Positions 1-9,707 of a DNA stretch of 64,000 bases are shown piece by piece; position 1 is the stretch's first letter, and each line of letters begins with the position of its first letter. Position numbers and translations under genes: made by a program. The stretch is from assembly GCF_900312675.1 (NCBI RefSeq), contig NZ_OMPC01000009.1:434001-498000 (forward strand). The letters are read 5' to 3'. Source of the stretch: Aliivibrio sp. EL58. GTDB lineage: Bacteria; Pseudomonadota; Gammaproteobacteria; Enterobacterales; Vibrionaceae. The notes beneath the pieces were generated by a model that saw only the letters and a program-made list of their open reading frames with translations, made no database searches and was not told the origin of the DNA.

Positions 1-975
1 TTAGCGGTTCCATTCCGAGAATTGACAGAAATTAAAGATCAAGTCGCTTTCCTGATGAATGGGTCTAAAGAAGTTATTAAACATACTGAAGTTGACGCAT
101 TGCCAGTCTACCCAAAAGTGGAAGAGAAGCCTAAGTTATCAATGCTGATTGCTGATGTTGCTGACTTAAATGTCTGCGATGCAACAGATGCCGATATTTA
201 CTTCAAGTTACCAGAAAGCTTCAAAAAACGTGATCGTAAGTACATCAATATTTTCTTAGAAAACCCACGTTTGATCCCATGGTTCCCAGCGGTTCTTATT
301 GGTAAAGACTACGACGAAGCCGTTAAAGTACTTGAAGAAGTAAAACCGGCTCGTATCGTAACCAATAACACGGGTATAGCGTACAAAGCCTTTGAAATGG
401 GTATTGAGTGGGTTGCTGGTCCATTCTTAAATACAACGAACTCACACGCTTTAGTGACAATGAAAGAAACACTAAATTGTGCAGGTGCGTTTATTTCAAA
501 TGAGATCAATAAAGGTCAGATGAAGCACATTCGTCGTCCTGAAAACTTCAAATTGGCGTACAGTATTTATCACCCAATTTTAATGATGACAAGCCGTCAG
601 TGTTTCTTCCAACAAACAGTAGGGTGTAATAAACCAGCGATTGAAGCGGGTTGTATGCTGAAGTGTGAGAAAGCCACCACAATTACTAACGTGAAAGGCA
701 TTTCGTTCGCGGTAGATAAACAAAAAGGTGGCTACCCAAGCATCTATAACCACGAACAATTCCTAAATATGGATATTGTGAATGACTTCTCTGGTCTGTT
801 TGATGAGTTCTTCATTGATTTAACAAACATCGGTGGTGGTTCTAAAGAGCAAGCCGATAAAGTTGAGTTAGTTAAACACTTTGAGAAATTGATCAATGGC
901 GATACTAGTGTGAAAGAAGAGCTGTATACCATGGTTCCGATTAATACTAACGACCAATATCAACAAGGTTTGTAA
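1..975 (+). CDS. rlhA: Peptidase U32 family protein, C-terminal part (RlhA/YdcP-like), 5' end outside window
   Basis: The reading frame is open from the first base, so this is the last 324 residues of a longer protein; no start codon needs to be chosen. The C-terminal half carries a cysteine-rich stretch (SRQCFFQQTVGC, then CMLKCEK) and a TIM-barrel-like segment (GPFLNTTNSHAL, AGAFISNE). These are characteristic of the U32 'collagenase-like' family. The length and C-terminal layout fit RlhA, which in E. coli is needed for hydroxylation of 23S rRNA C2501. The paralogues TrhP and UbiU/UbiV are the main alternatives, because the N-terminal signature region is not in the window. A strong terminator follows directly. 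Confidence 0.65.
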   Translation, partial: LAVPFRELTEIKDQVAFLMNGSKEVIKHTEVDALPVYPKVEEKPKLSMLIADVADLNVCDATDADIYFKLPESFKKRDRKYINIFLENPRLIPWFPAVLIGKDYDEAVKVLEEVKPARIVTNNTGIAYKAFEMGIEWVAGPFLNTTNSHALVTMKETLNCAGAFISNEINKGQMKHIRRPENFKLAYSIYHPILMMTSRQCFFQQTVGCNKPAIEAGCMLKCEKATTITNVKGISFAVDKQKGGYPSIYNHEQFLNMDIVNDFSGLFDEFFIDLTNIGGGSKEQADKVELVKHFEKLINGDTSVKEELYTMVPINTNDQYQQGL

Positions 976-1000
976 GATTTAACCGATAGCTTAAAAGATG

Positions 1001-1031
1001 AAGCCGCGATCACACATCGTGGCTTTTTTTT
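1001..1031 (+). terminator. Rho-independent terminator after the U32 peptidase gene
   Basis: A 10-bp stem with one mismatch (AAGCCGCGAT with ATCGTGGCTT) and a 5-nt loop is followed by a run of eight T. It sits 25 bp after the stop codon. Confidence 0.85.
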
Positions 1032-1096
1032 GTCTATAATTCAGATAGAGCTAGGTATAAACGTCTTGGTTAGAATAAAAATAAGAGGGATTGGTT

Positions 1097-1627
1097 ATGG
1101 TGACATTACAGTTACTCGAAATAGAAGATGCAAAAGGTTTACTAGAGTTTGAACTCACCAATAAAGAATGGTTTGAATCTTTTATTGAAGCACGAGAAGA
1201 AGATTTTTTTAGCGAAAAAGGCATTAATGAACACATCGCTTTTTGTCTTTCTGAATATAAAAATGGCAAGATCTATCCAATGCTATTAAAAGACGAGCAA
1301 GGTGTTATTTGTGGTCGTGCGAATCTTTATAATATTAACCAAGAGAAAGAGTCGGCCTATATTGGTTATCGAATAGGTGAAGAGTTTACAGGAAAAGGAA
1401 TCGCAACATACGCGACTAAAGCGTTAATTGAAATTGCGAAAGAAAGATTAACATTAGGGTCATTATTGGCGACGGCATCGACGGATAATTTGGCATCCCA
1501 AAGAGTGTTAACCAAAAATGGTTTTAAACAAGCGGGTTTTAGACCTGAGTTTACCATTGTCGACGGTGAAATTATTGATTGTTATGAATATCGCTGTGTA
1601 ATTAAGCAGTTGTCGGCAGTGGTATAG
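1097..1627 (+). CDS. GNAT family N-acetyltransferase (RimJ/RimL-like)
   Basis: The 176-residue protein has the GNAT core. A beta strand ending in AYIGYRIGEEFTGKG leads into the acetyl-CoA pyrophosphate loop (Q/RxxGxG/A type, here FTGKGIA). A second motif, NLASQRVLTKNGFK, is typical of the RimJ/RimL branch that acetylates protein N-termini or small amines. The ATG at 1097 is chosen because AGAGGGA lies 6 nt upstream; an in-frame TTG at 1091 is less likely. The gene stands alone, between the terminator at 1001 and the next gene on the same strand. The substrate cannot be told from sequence. Confidence 0.85.
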   Translation: MVTLQLLEIEDAKGLLEFELTNKEWFESFIEAREEDFFSEKGINEHIAFCLSEYKNGKIYPMLLKDEQGVICGRANLYNINQEKESAYIGYRIGEEFTGKGIATYATKALIEIAKERLTLGSLLATASTDNLASQRVLTKNGFKQAGFRPEFTIVDGEIIDCYEYRCVIKQLSAVV

Positions 1628-1690
1628 AGTGAGATATAGCTCTAAAGCAGGGCTTGCTATATACTTTCTTGTTTCAAAGGAATTCCTATA

Positions 1691-2041
1691 ATGGAAATGA
1701 TCATCGTCTCTTCTGAAAAACAGAAACGTCTAATAATGATCTTTGCTCGTATGAAAGCAAAGATGTCAGATAAAGCGTTACTGAAAAATTTAGACGCATA
1801 CCAAATTAACTCAACGGCTTATCCAGCATTTAAGAAAGCACAAGATCTTCGTGTTGAGCGTATTCATTTACCTTTTGGTGATGATAAAACAGGCTCATTA
1901 GATGGCGGTGATTTCTTGTTCCGTTACCTTTCTAAGGGCTATATTTGTCTTGGTGATTTTGAAGGTCAACCAAAACCAGATCTAGGTCCATGGGGTGTTC
2001 GTTCTGTTCGTCGTCAACCTAAAATCGGTTTCGGACTGTAA
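1691..2041 (+). CDS. Conserved hypothetical protein, 116 aa
   Basis: This is a small, basic soluble protein that I do not recognise. It has a charged N-terminal helix region (SSEKQKRLIMIFARMKAKMSD) and a glycine- and aspartate-rich middle (FGDDKTGSLDGGDF). The tail is rich in Pro, Gly and Arg (PDLGPWGVRSVRR). No signal peptide or membrane segment is seen. The ATG is preceded by AAAGGAATT at good spacing. It lies 63 bp after the acetyltransferase gene and could share its transcript. Codon use resembles the neighbours, so it is probably a native gene. Confidence 0.7.
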   Translation: MEMIIVSSEKQKRLIMIFARMKAKMSDKALLKNLDAYQINSTAYPAFKKAQDLRVERIHLPFGDDKTGSLDGGDFLFRYLSKGYICLGDFEGQPKPDLGPWGVRSVRRQPKIGFGL

Positions 2042-2378
2042 TAGATTAAAACTATCAATTACAGGATAGTTATAGCTGCATTGTAATATTGGTTAGCTAA
2101 CCAGAATTAAATTGCAATGGGAGTATTCTATAAAATTCATATTATGAGTTTTGTAGAGGACTTCCATTGATCATCTCACAGCAAGATCCATCACTCCTCC
2201 TTTGCTATTCTAACCTCTTCATTATATTTAAATGTGTAATTATAACTATTTAAGAATGCCGCCAATGAAGCAAATCATTCAATATTATCTAACATCTTCG
2301 AATTAACTATTTGATAATTCTGTATACTAAGCGGCTCTGAACGATAACTTATTTAAATCGCTATAAAAGGAAGTTAAA
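2042..2378. other. 337-bp intergenic region with two inverted repeats
   Basis: No coding frame stands out here. An inverted repeat AACTATC/GATAGTT with an 8-nt loop lies at 2050-2071 but lacks a T run, so it is at best a weak terminator. A perfect 12-bp palindrome, GGTTAGCTAACC, lies at about 2091-2102, inside a larger imperfect inverted repeat around ATTGTAAT and ATTGCAAT. The second half presumably holds the promoter of the secreted enzyme at 2379. Confidence 0.5.
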
Positions 2379-5270
2379 GTGAAATACAGACCGTTTTCGT
2401 CAATATTTACGATCAGTGTGTTGTCTCTTTCGATTTTGAGTGTAAACAGTTTAGCCAACGTCAGCTCAATTCCTGTCGTTGGCGGAGTTGTTAACTCAGC
2501 CGAAATACTTAAAAATCAGATACATTCTTCTGTAATATATACAACGGAAACGGTTCGTGATGCCGCTATTTTTACTATTGCAGGCATCACATTAGATGCT
2601 TACATTTTATCTCTTCCACTGGATAGTGATGTTAAAAAAAGCATCATTGCAAAACTATCCAATCCCTCATACGCGATCCCTTTAGGTCATTTTCTTTATA
2701 CCTTTGTTGATAAATACGGAGATATGGATAATGAAGATGCTTTTAAAGCCTATTTAAAAACTCAATATGATGAAGAAACACTTAATGGGTTCAGTCATTC
2801 TTTGTTTACTTTAAATGATGTTAAAAAAGAAGAGAAACCAGAGTTAGCTGATAGCCATCATCAAGGGCTAAATATTGATCGTAAATTCATTGCGAACATG
2901 GTGATTGTTTATGATGAATTAGTGCAAATTGGTGAATGGAAGGATCTTGAGGTCTTACCCGAGCGCTATACTTATCTCTCTGATACTCCAGAAGACCGGA
3001 AAATAATAGATAAAATTCAACCAATCATCATTGCTGGAATGACAAAAGCGGTCACAAGTATGGATGAGGGAGAAATGCGTGGGGCGTTAGAACAAATCAT
3101 TGAAGAGGGTAAGCCTGAGCATAAAGGCTCTGTGAATAATAAAGCAGAAGCATTAACTATTACTCTTATTGATTTTGTTCGTCTTAATGTATTGAAATCA
3201 TACCGTCAGTTTGTTTACCAAGAGCAGCGACAAGAGGTCCTGAATAAATGGTTACAAGAGAGCTTTAAAGAGAACCCAGAGACGGTTATTGCTTATTTAG
3301 AATCTCGTCAGCAACGTCGACTAGCTGTTCAGGTCACTGTTGATGGTTTGCAACAAGGTCTGCTTGAAGGACTAATGTCGCCGCTTGAAAAACCATTTAT
3401 TAGGCAGATATATCAAGATCACCTTAAGCATGAAACCTATAAGCCTCAGAATGAAATCACCACGCAGCCAGAGCATGAACAGCAATTATCATTCTTAAAA
3501 AGGCTGACAGAGAAAGAGTATAACGACTCATCTTACTTGCCATTTTTTACTGAGTTATACCAAAAGTACGATAAAAGTATTGTCGATGTGGGCATTTCAT
3601 CAACACCGACTATCAGTGTTCGCAATTTACCGATAATAAAAACGGGTGCAAAAGTGTCTGGTGAAGGAGGCACAGGAATACCGAATTTCCATTTTGTTGA
3701 TAGAAAAGAAGATCGTGCATATTACTTTTTCGGTAACGATGCTTTGCAACTTGATCGTCTAATGGACGCGAACAAAGTTCAAACCATGTTCGATCGCTTG
3801 GATTATCTAGTCACTCTAAACTGCAATGCCCAATACGATTGGAATGCACATACGACTTATGATGGCTTAGTGAATCTAGGAGCCGGTGAGAGTTTACGAG
3901 ACTTTGGTGAAAAGCGTTGTTTACGAGAGTTAACACAACGAGCCAAAGTAGAAAAAACGATTGTTAAGATGCGATCAGAGTTAATTGACGATATTCGAAT
4001 TTATGACGATATCTTTGTCTTGGATATTTACAGCAAGTTAACTCAAAAATGGAAGATCCAACAAAACTTAAAATCCCTCTCTAAACTAGAACAAAAAGGC
4101 ATGCCAGACTACGCCTTAATCTATAACCCATGGCCTGATCATTTTGCCCATTTCACTGGTCCATTTAGTGATGAAATCCTCATGCCTACAGGGGAATTGA
4201 ATCGACTAGATTATTGGTTAACGCAATTTACCAACGTATATAAAGAGGCGGGCGTATACGACAGAACGCTTTGGGGTATGGCAGGTGATCATGGTTTAGC
4301 GCCCGTGTATTACTCTCTTAATCCAGAAAAACAGGTGTTCGATTCTCTTCAAACAGAGCTTGGTTATCCGTTAGTGGTTAAGAAGATCTCTTCGGATGAA
4401 GGTGAAGGACCTAAAATTACCAACGCGCTTAATTATGAAAGTAATAAAGAGGTTGATGTGGTGGTCGCCTCTACAGCAGGTGGTAACTTTATGATGGATT
4501 TCTTTAATTCATCCGAAGGCTGGAAAGTGCAACCTACATACGCAGAATTAACAACGTGGACGCCTGTTAATGCCCAAAAAGGTGGCTCTATTAATGTGGT
4601 TAATGAAATCGCATCACGTTTAAAAGAGTCGTTAGATTATCTCGTTGTTAGAGAAACAAACTGCACGTTAGATGAATGTACAGTTCGAATTATTGGTTTT
4701 AAAGACGATGTTAGAGTTGATGAATTAATCACTAAAAAAGGGGACAGATTACTTTATCAGCCTGTTATTGGTTCATCCCAATTACTTGAACTCGATGTTC
4801 TGAATCCTTATAAATCGCAGCCAAATAAAGCTGAATTAGCATCATACCAAGCGTTATATCAACGATGCATGGTCTCTGCCGTTAATGACAATGTGAATTC
4901 ATGGTGTACAGAGCAAGAGTGGAGAAACCTGACGGCTTACACGGCGCGACCAGATTCCGTGAATCAATTAGCTAAATTGTATGAAGAAGATCGAGCAGGA
5001 ACGATAAACTTATTCCCTAAATTTGGGGTTGGGTTTAATACTAAAGTGCCCGGCAGACATGCAGGAGAACATTACTTAGAAAAAGACGCCTTTTTAGGAT
5101 TTTGGGGGACACCTATCGGCTCGAATGTTACGCCATTGAAGAGCGATGCGAACGGGTCATTGGCTCCCACATTATATGAATACCTTACTCAAGAAACCGT
5201 AATTAAGAATGAAAACGGATGGGGCTTTCTTTCTTTGCTCAGTGAGTTAGACATACAATCAAGTAAATAA
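2379..5270 (+). CDS. Secreted alkaline-phosphatase-superfamily enzyme (type I phosphodiesterase/nucleotide pyrophosphatase-like), 963 aa
   Basis: A Sec signal peptide is visible: a basic start, the hydrophobic run ISVLSLSILSV, then a likely SLA-N cleavage near residue 27. The first 430 residues are helical and have no recognised domain. The alkaline-phosphatase-like fold begins near residue 425 (GTGIPNFHFVDR). Metal-ligand motifs follow: NPWPDHFAHF, AGDHGLAP (about residue 634) and GRHAGEHY (about residue 894). This arrangement of DH, GDHG and H-x-G-x-H suits a two-metal phosphodiesterase or phosphatase. The long N-terminal extension is unusual. The substrate is unknown. A lone RBS (AAAAGGAAG) precedes the ATG. 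Confidence 0.7.
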   Translation: MKYRPFSSIFTISVLSLSILSVNSLANVSSIPVVGGVVNSAEILKNQIHSSVIYTTETVRDAAIFTIAGITLDAYILSLPLDSDVKKSIIAKLSNPSYAIPLGHFLYTFVDKYGDMDNEDAFKAYLKTQYDEETLNGFSHSLFTLNDVKKEEKPELADSHHQGLNIDRKFIANMVIVYDELVQIGEWKDLEVLPERYTYLSDTPEDRKIIDKIQPIIIAGMTKAVTSMDEGEMRGALEQIIEEGKPEHKGSVNNKAEALTITLIDFVRLNVLKSYRQFVYQEQRQEVLNKWLQESFKENPETVIAYLESRQQRRLAVQVTVDGLQQGLLEGLMSPLEKPFIRQIYQDHLKHETYKPQNEITTQPEHEQQLSFLKRLTEKEYNDSSYLPFFTELYQKYDKSIVDVGISSTPTISVRNLPIIKTGAKVSGEGGTGIPNFHFVDRKEDRAYYFFGNDALQLDRLMDANKVQTMFDRLDYLVTLNCNAQYDWNAHTTYDGLVNLGAGESLRDFGEKRCLRELTQRAKVEKTIVKMRSELIDDIRIYDDIFVLDIYSKLTQKWKIQQNLKSLSKLEQKGMPDYALIYNPWPDHFAHFTGPFSDEILMPTGELNRLDYWLTQFTNVYKEAGVYDRTLWGMAGDHGLAPVYYSLNPEKQVFDSLQTELGYPLVVKKISSDEGEGPKITNALNYESNKEVDVVVASTAGGNFMMDFFNSSEGWKVQPTYAELTTWTPVNAQKGGSINVVNEIASRLKESLDYLVVRETNCTLDECTVRIIGFKDDVRVDELITKKGDRLLYQPVIGSSQLLELDVLNPYKSQPNKAELASYQALYQRCMVSAVNDNVNSWCTEQEWRNLTAYTARPDSVNQLAKLYEEDRAGTINLFPKFGVGFNTKVPGRHAGEHYLEKDAFLGFWGTPIGSNVTPLKSDANGSLAPTLYEYLTQETVIKNENGWGFLSLLSELDIQSSK

Positions 5271-5292
5271 TAAAAGAAAATAGAGTCATCGA

Positions 5293-6186
5293 TTAACTTA
5301 ACGTTTGATATTGCTCTGCTGCCTCAAAGGTAAGTTTTGCGGCTTCAATTGTCATTAGGTTAATCGGTGTGTCGAGATAAGCGATAGAAAACTGTAAAGG
5401 GTTAGGAGTCCAATCAGATTCAATTATCTTTAATGTGTTGTTTTTAAGTGCTTCGACAATCACTTCTTTAGGCAACATTGCAATGCCGACGCCACTTTCG
5501 GCTAAGCGAATACTTGCAGAGAGCGAGCTAGCGGAATAAAACCGTGTAGGCTGATTGTTATGCTTTTTAAAGTAACGTTCTACTTCATGATAAGGGCTCG
5601 TATTTCTTGCGTAGGTAATGATTGGCCAATGAGAGAAGTTGGTCGTTGCATGCAATGACGTTCGCTGTATCGTTGGGCTTGCTACCCAGTGCAAAGAATA
5701 ATCACAAATATATTGGCTAACCACATTAGGCTCAACAACATCCCCTAATAGAATTGCAATATCAATATTACGAGCTAGCAGTTCCTTTCTAAGATTAATG
5801 GTCGCGTCTACGATTAGCTCAACCTCTAAATGAGGCAAGTTTTGGTGAATTAAAGAAAGATACTGTGGCAACCATGTATGAACGATTGTTTCTGATACTC
5901 CAACTCGTAATATCCCCGAAATAGCCTCTGAATTATTTGCTAGCGCATGAAATTGGTCTGCATTACTTAACAGTTTTTCAGCAAAAGGGAGCAGTTCTCG
6001 TCCTTTTGCGGTTAACGATATCGAACCTGTATCACGAAAAAATAGGGGTACATTTAAGGTTTCTTCAAGGTTCGCAATGCGTGTTGAAATTGCAGGTTGT
6101 GTTGTACATAAGTGCTTTGCGGCCTTTCTAAAGCTGCCTAAATGGGCTATCCACACAAAGGTTTCAAGTTGTTTTAAATTGAACAC
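5293..6186 (-). CDS. LysR family transcriptional regulator, probably of the 5-oxoproline genes
   Basis: The N-terminal winged helix-turn-helix is clear (LKQLETFVWIAHLGSFRKAA, then TTQPAISTRIANLEE, residues 4-45). A LysR substrate-binding domain follows at about 90-295. The 297-residue length is normal. The gene is divergent from the DUF1445-pxpABC operon with a 147-bp gap that contains a T-N11-A type inverted repeat. That layout is standard for a LysR protein acting on its neighbour. Control of pyroglutamate use is therefore an inference from position; the ligand could be 5-oxoproline or glutamate. Confidence 0.88.
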   Translation of the reverse strand: MFNLKQLETFVWIAHLGSFRKAAKHLCTTQPAISTRIANLEETLNVPLFFRDTGSISLTAKGRELLPFAEKLLSNADQFHALANNSEAISGILRVGVSETIVHTWLPQYLSLIHQNLPHLEVELIVDATINLRKELLARNIDIAILLGDVVEPNVVSQYICDYSLHWVASPTIQRTSLHATTNFSHWPIITYARNTSPYHEVERYFKKHNNQPTRFYSASSLSASIRLAESGVGIAMLPKEVIVEALKNNTLKIIESDWTPNPLQFSIAYLDTPINLMTIEAAKLTFEAAEQYQTLS

Positions 6187-6221
6187 AATATCCCTCCCTT
6201 AGATTTTTTCTGTTACTGAGT

Positions 6222-6238
6222 GATAAAAAATATTTATC
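6222..6238. promoter_or_regulatory. Candidate LysR operator between divergent genes
   Basis: GATAAA-N5-TTTATC is a perfect inverted repeat containing a T-N11-A core. It lies 36 bp upstream of the lysR start and 96 bp upstream of the operon start, where an autoregulatory LysR site is expected. It is AT-rich, so chance occurrence is possible. Confidence 0.45.
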
Positions 6239-6333
6239 AAGAATAGCAGAAAAATACGAATAGACATTATTAAAATAAGCAGTAATGTAACTCTTGATTA
6301 ACGATAGCATTACAAACTCAAAGGGAGAGTAGG

Positions 6334-7119
6334 ATGGATAAGGACTTATCACTCAAAAAGCTGCGTGAAAAAATCAGAAATAACGAATTTACTGGTGCAA
6401 CTTCAGGCTATGCATCTGGTTATTTACAAGCCAATCTTGTCATATTACCTGCGCTTTGGGCGGCTGATTTTTTGCTTTTCTGCCAGAAGAATCCTGTTGC
6501 ATGCCCGTTGATTGATGTCACTCAAGCGGGGGAGAGATACCTTTCTTCTATTGGGGCTGATATTGATTTATCTACGGATGTTCCTGAATATCATGTGTTC
6601 TATGAGGGTAATTTTGAAACTTCAGTCTCTGATCTTACCGAATTATGGCAAGACGACTTAGTTACGTTTGTTTTAGGATGCTCTTTCTCATTTGAAGAAG
6701 CGCTAATTCAATCTGGTTTGTCTATTCGAAATATTGATGAAGGCAAAAATGTCTCCATGTACGACACTAACATTCCTTGCGAGCCAGCAGGTAAGTTTAA
6801 CGGTAGCTTTGTGGTCTCTATGCGTCCATTCACTCCTAAAGATGCAATACGTGCGATTCAAATCACGACTCGTTTTCCTAAATCTCACGGTGCACCAGTG
6901 CATTTTGGTGACCCTGATTCGATTGGTATCTCTGATATTGCTAACCCTAATTATGGCGATGCTGTACAGATCAATTCAGGGGAGGTTCCTGTGTTTTGGG
7001 CGTGTGGCGTGACTCCTCAAAATGTTATTCGTCAAAGTCGTCCTCCTTTCTGCATCACTCATGCGCCCGGAAAAATGTTGATTACAGATCGTTTAAGTTC
7101 CGAATTTGCAGTGCTGTAG
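6334..7119 (+). CDS. DUF1445 / D-glutamate cyclase-like putative hydro-lyase (YcsI family)
   Basis: The protein matches the YcsI/DUF1445 family by its opening ([21 protein letters not shown]), the central [14 protein letters not shown] and the C-terminal [12 protein letters not shown]. The length of 261 residues is usual. Mammalian homologues hydrolyse 5-oxo-D-proline to D-glutamate, and bacterial copies sit beside the kipI/kipA (pxpB/pxpC) genes. That is also the case here, so a role in opening the D-isomer of pyroglutamate is likely. It is the first gene of the operon, with GGGAGAG about 7 nt before the ATG. Confidence 0.82.
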   Translation: MDKDLSLKKLREKIRNNEFTGATSGYASGYLQANLVILPALWAADFLLFCQKNPVACPLIDVTQAGERYLSSIGADIDLSTDVPEYHVFYEGNFETSVSDLTELWQDDLVTFVLGCSFSFEEALIQSGLSIRNIDEGKNVSMYDTNIPCEPAGKFNGSFVVSMRPFTPKDAIRAIQITTRFPKSHGAPVHFGDPDSIGISDIANPNYGDAVQINSGEVPVFWACGVTPQNVIRQSRPPFCITHAPGKMLITDRLSSEFAVL

Positions 7120-7180
7120 TCAGTAAACGTTCTTTTTACATCGTTGTTATTAAGTCGCCAAAAATAATTAAGGAAAGGGA

Positions 7181-7921
7181 ATGAAAATTAATTGTGATAT
7201 GGGTGAAAGTTTTGGGCTATGGACGCTAGGCGATGATGCCGCTGTCATGCCTGCGTTAGATATGGCAAACATTGCCTGTGGTATGCATGCTTCTGATCCC
7301 AGCGTGATGATGAAAACGGTCGCGTTAGCAAAAGAGCATAGTGTAATGATTGGAGCACATCCTGGATATGACGATTTACAAGGTTTTGGACGACGAGACA
7401 TAGCGATGAGTTCTGTTGATCTTGCGTCGTTGTTTATCTATCAGCTAGGTGCACTACAAGGAATATGTCAAAGCCAGAATACAAAACTAAGCTATGTAAA
7501 ACCTCACGGCGCGCTTTATAACATGATGATGAAGGATGACGCTATTCTTGAGACCTTGTTATCAGCACTTCAACGTTACGATGTCACATTGCCATTGGTT
7601 ATTATGGCTGTTCCTGATCACGCTCGTTACCAAGCATTGGCCGATAAATTTGGCATTACATTATGGTTTGAAGCATTTGTAGATCGGGCTTATGACGAAG
7701 AAGGGCGATTAGTTCCGCGTAGTGTACCTAACTCAAGCCATCATACGAATGCAGCAATTCAACATCAAGCAGATCAATTGATTGATCAAGGTTGTGTTAC
7801 AACGCTAACTGGAAAGAAAATAACGATCCATGCCGACACATTATGCATTCATGGTGATGGTCCTTTTTCTGTGCCGACAGCCGTATATTTGCATAAAAAG
7901 CTTCAGAAAAAGGCTCAATAA
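7181..7921 (+). CDS. pxpA: 5-oxoprolinase (ATP-hydrolysing) subunit A
   Basis: This is a LamB/YcsF family protein of 246 residues. It has the diagnostic opening KINCDMGESFG, the GMHASDP segment, the metal-site-like IGAHPGYDDLQGFGRR and SYVKPHGALYN. PxpA works with PxpB and PxpC to hydrolyse 5-oxo-L-proline to glutamate using ATP in the cytoplasm. AAGGAAAGGGA lies directly before the ATG. It sits 61 bp after the DUF1445 gene and is separated from pxpB by only 2 bp, so the three subunits are expressed together. Confidence 0.95.
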   Translation: MKINCDMGESFGLWTLGDDAAVMPALDMANIACGMHASDPSVMMKTVALAKEHSVMIGAHPGYDDLQGFGRRDIAMSSVDLASLFIYQLGALQGICQSQNTKLSYVKPHGALYNMMMKDDAILETLLSALQRYDVTLPLVIMAVPDHARYQALADKFGITLWFEAFVDRAYDEEGRLVPRSVPNSSHHTNAAIQHQADQLIDQGCVTTLTGKKITIHADTLCIHGDGPFSVPTAVYLHKKLQKKAQ

Positions 7922-7923
7922 TA

Positions 7924-8640
7924 ATGAAAATATCAGCCGTTAATGAATCGACCGTTTTAGTGGTATTTGCCGATAGTGTTAGCCCTGAAACTGCAGATAT
8001 TATTGCTCAATCTGTTAGCGTTATTAATCAACATCCGGATTTGTTCGTTGTTGATATGGTGCCGTCATATACTTCTATTTTAATCACTTATGATTTAACT
8101 CGAATAGAACTACGAACGTTTATGTCTCGACTAAATCAATGCCTTCAGCAAGATAACAAAGAAACTCAATTATCCTCTTCTATGGTTATTGAGTTACCGG
8201 TTTATTACGGACCAGAAGTCTCTCTTGATGCTGAAGAAATAAGTCGCCATACCGGGTTGTCATTTGATGAGATTATTTCTATTCACTCATCCCAAGAATA
8301 TCGAGTGTATGCTATTGGCTTTGCTCCGGGTTTTGCTTATTTAGGTAATACGGACCCTCGTATTCATATTCCTCGTAAAAGCACACCGCGCTTGAAAGTG
8401 CCCGCTGGCAGTTTAGCTATTGCGGAGCAACAAACCGCCATTTACCCAAAATCGTCACCGGGAGGGTGGCAAGTGATAGGGCGAACGCCTGTTAACTTGA
8501 TTGATTTTAATCGCGACAACCTGACGGTTTTTGAGATGGGGGCAAAAGTGACTTTTAATCCTATTTCACGAGAAGAGTATCTAGAGATGGGAGGCGAATT
8601 ACCAGAGATCTCATTAGTGGAAGAGGATGATAAAGCATGA
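7924..8640 (+). CDS. pxpB: 5-oxoprolinase subunit B (KipI-like)
   Basis: This is a 238-residue KipI/AHS1 family protein. The conserved centre (YAIGFAPGFAYLGNTDPRIHIPRKSTPR) is split by no gaps, followed by VPAGSLAIAEQQTAIYP and SPGGWQVIGRTP, all hallmarks of this cyclophilin-like fold. It forms the ATP-dependent 5-oxoprolinase with PxpA and PxpC. Its stop codon overlaps the pxpC start (ATGA), showing translational coupling. In Bacillus the homologue KipI inhibits the kinase KinA; that second role is not expected here because no such kinase is seen. Confidence 0.93.
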   Translation: MKISAVNESTVLVVFADSVSPETADIIAQSVSVINQHPDLFVVDMVPSYTSILITYDLTRIELRTFMSRLNQCLQQDNKETQLSSSMVIELPVYYGPEVSLDAEEISRHTGLSFDEIISIHSSQEYRVYAIGFAPGFAYLGNTDPRIHIPRKSTPRLKVPAGSLAIAEQQTAIYPKSSPGGWQVIGRTPVNLIDFNRDNLTVFEMGAKVTFNPISREEYLEMGGELPEISLVEEDDKA

Positions 8641-9593
8641 CATTACGAATTCACAGTACGGGCCCATTAGCACTGCTTCAAGATAAAGGCCGATATGGTC
8701 ACCAATCTGTAGGAGTGACACCGGGTGGACCAATGGATGAACATGCGTTTGATTGGGCGAATAAATTAGTCGATAACGATTTAAATGCCACTCAAATCGA
8801 AATTACCCTAGGACAGTTTAGTTGTACGTTTTATGCCGCAACCACAATAGCTTTAACTGGTGCTGACATGGGAGCGAAGCTTAACGGTGAAGCGATCAGG
8901 CCTTGGCAAAGTTACGCGATTAATTCCGGTGATAAATTGGAAATGAGCATCGCTCAATCAGGGTTACGAGCTTATCTTGCTGTGAGTGGTGGATTTAAAG
9001 TTGAAACAATTTTAGGAAGTTCAGCGACGGTAATTCGTGATGGATTAGGTGGCTATGATGGTAAAGGCACTCCATTAACGGTAAATAGTTTGATTCGTTA
9101 TTCAGTTGATGTATCACAGTTATCAACCTCTTTTTCTGAGCCAAGATTACGTAAGCAAGTACCGAGTCGATTTATCCCAAGTTATGAACGCCATATTAAT
9201 ATCGGTGTTATCCCAAGCTATCAATATGATGATTTTTTGATTGCTGATCGTGAACGATTTTTTTCATCAATTTATACGGTCTCAACCAATATTGATCGAA
9301 TGGGTTATCGCTTATCTGGTGAGGCTATTCACTGTCAGCGTAATAATTTAATTTCGGAAGGGATCGCGCTTGGAGCAATTCAAATTCCGAGTGATGGTCA
9401 GCCAATTGTGCTGATGCGAGATCGCCAAACTATAGGAGGATACCCAAAAATAGGGTGTGTTGTTCATGCTGATATTAGTCGTTTAGCGCAATGTTTACCG
9501 GGTTCAACAGTGCAATTTTATGAAAAAGAACTCTACAGTGCAGAAGCCGAATTGATGATACAGCGCCAGTTTTTTACTTCGTATAACTCTTAG
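8637..9593 (+). CDS. pxpC: 5-oxoprolinase subunit C (KipA-like, biotin-dependent carboxyltransferase family)
   Basis: This AHS2-family protein has 318 residues. It starts with a typical GPLALLQDKGRYG and continues with GVTPGGPMDEHAF. It carries ALTGADMGAKLNG and ends with SDGQPIVLMRDRQTIGGYPKIG. It overlaps pxpB by 4 bp and is the last oxoprolinase subunit gene. Related domains occur in urea amidolyase, but the partners here identify the oxoprolinase form. A gap of about 110 bp separates it from the YcsG transporter gene. Confidence 0.93.
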   Translation: MTLRIHSTGPLALLQDKGRYGHQSVGVTPGGPMDEHAFDWANKLVDNDLNATQIEITLGQFSCTFYAATTIALTGADMGAKLNGEAIRPWQSYAINSGDKLEMSIAQSGLRAYLAVSGGFKVETILGSSATVIRDGLGGYDGKGTPLTVNSLIRYSVDVSQLSTSFSEPRLRKQVPSRFIPSYERHINIGVIPSYQYDDFLIADRERFFSSIYTVSTNIDRMGYRLSGEAIHCQRNNLISEGIALGAIQIPSDGQPIVLMRDRQTIGGYPKIGCVVHADISRLAQCLPGSTVQFYEKELYSAEAELMIQRQFFTSYNS

Positions 9594-9707
9594 AACAACG
9601 AACAGCTACCTCAATATCTAAGATAAAAATATTAATACAAAAATCTCGATTAACGAGAATACGCTGCAATAGCAACATGCAGAAGAGTGACCACAGAAGG
9701 AAATCGT

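Noticed and set aside
6996-7184. Plus-strand reading of 62 codons spanning the end of the DUF1445 gene and the start of pxpA
   Set aside because: It overlaps two well-supported genes in another frame and has no RBS or recognisable domain.
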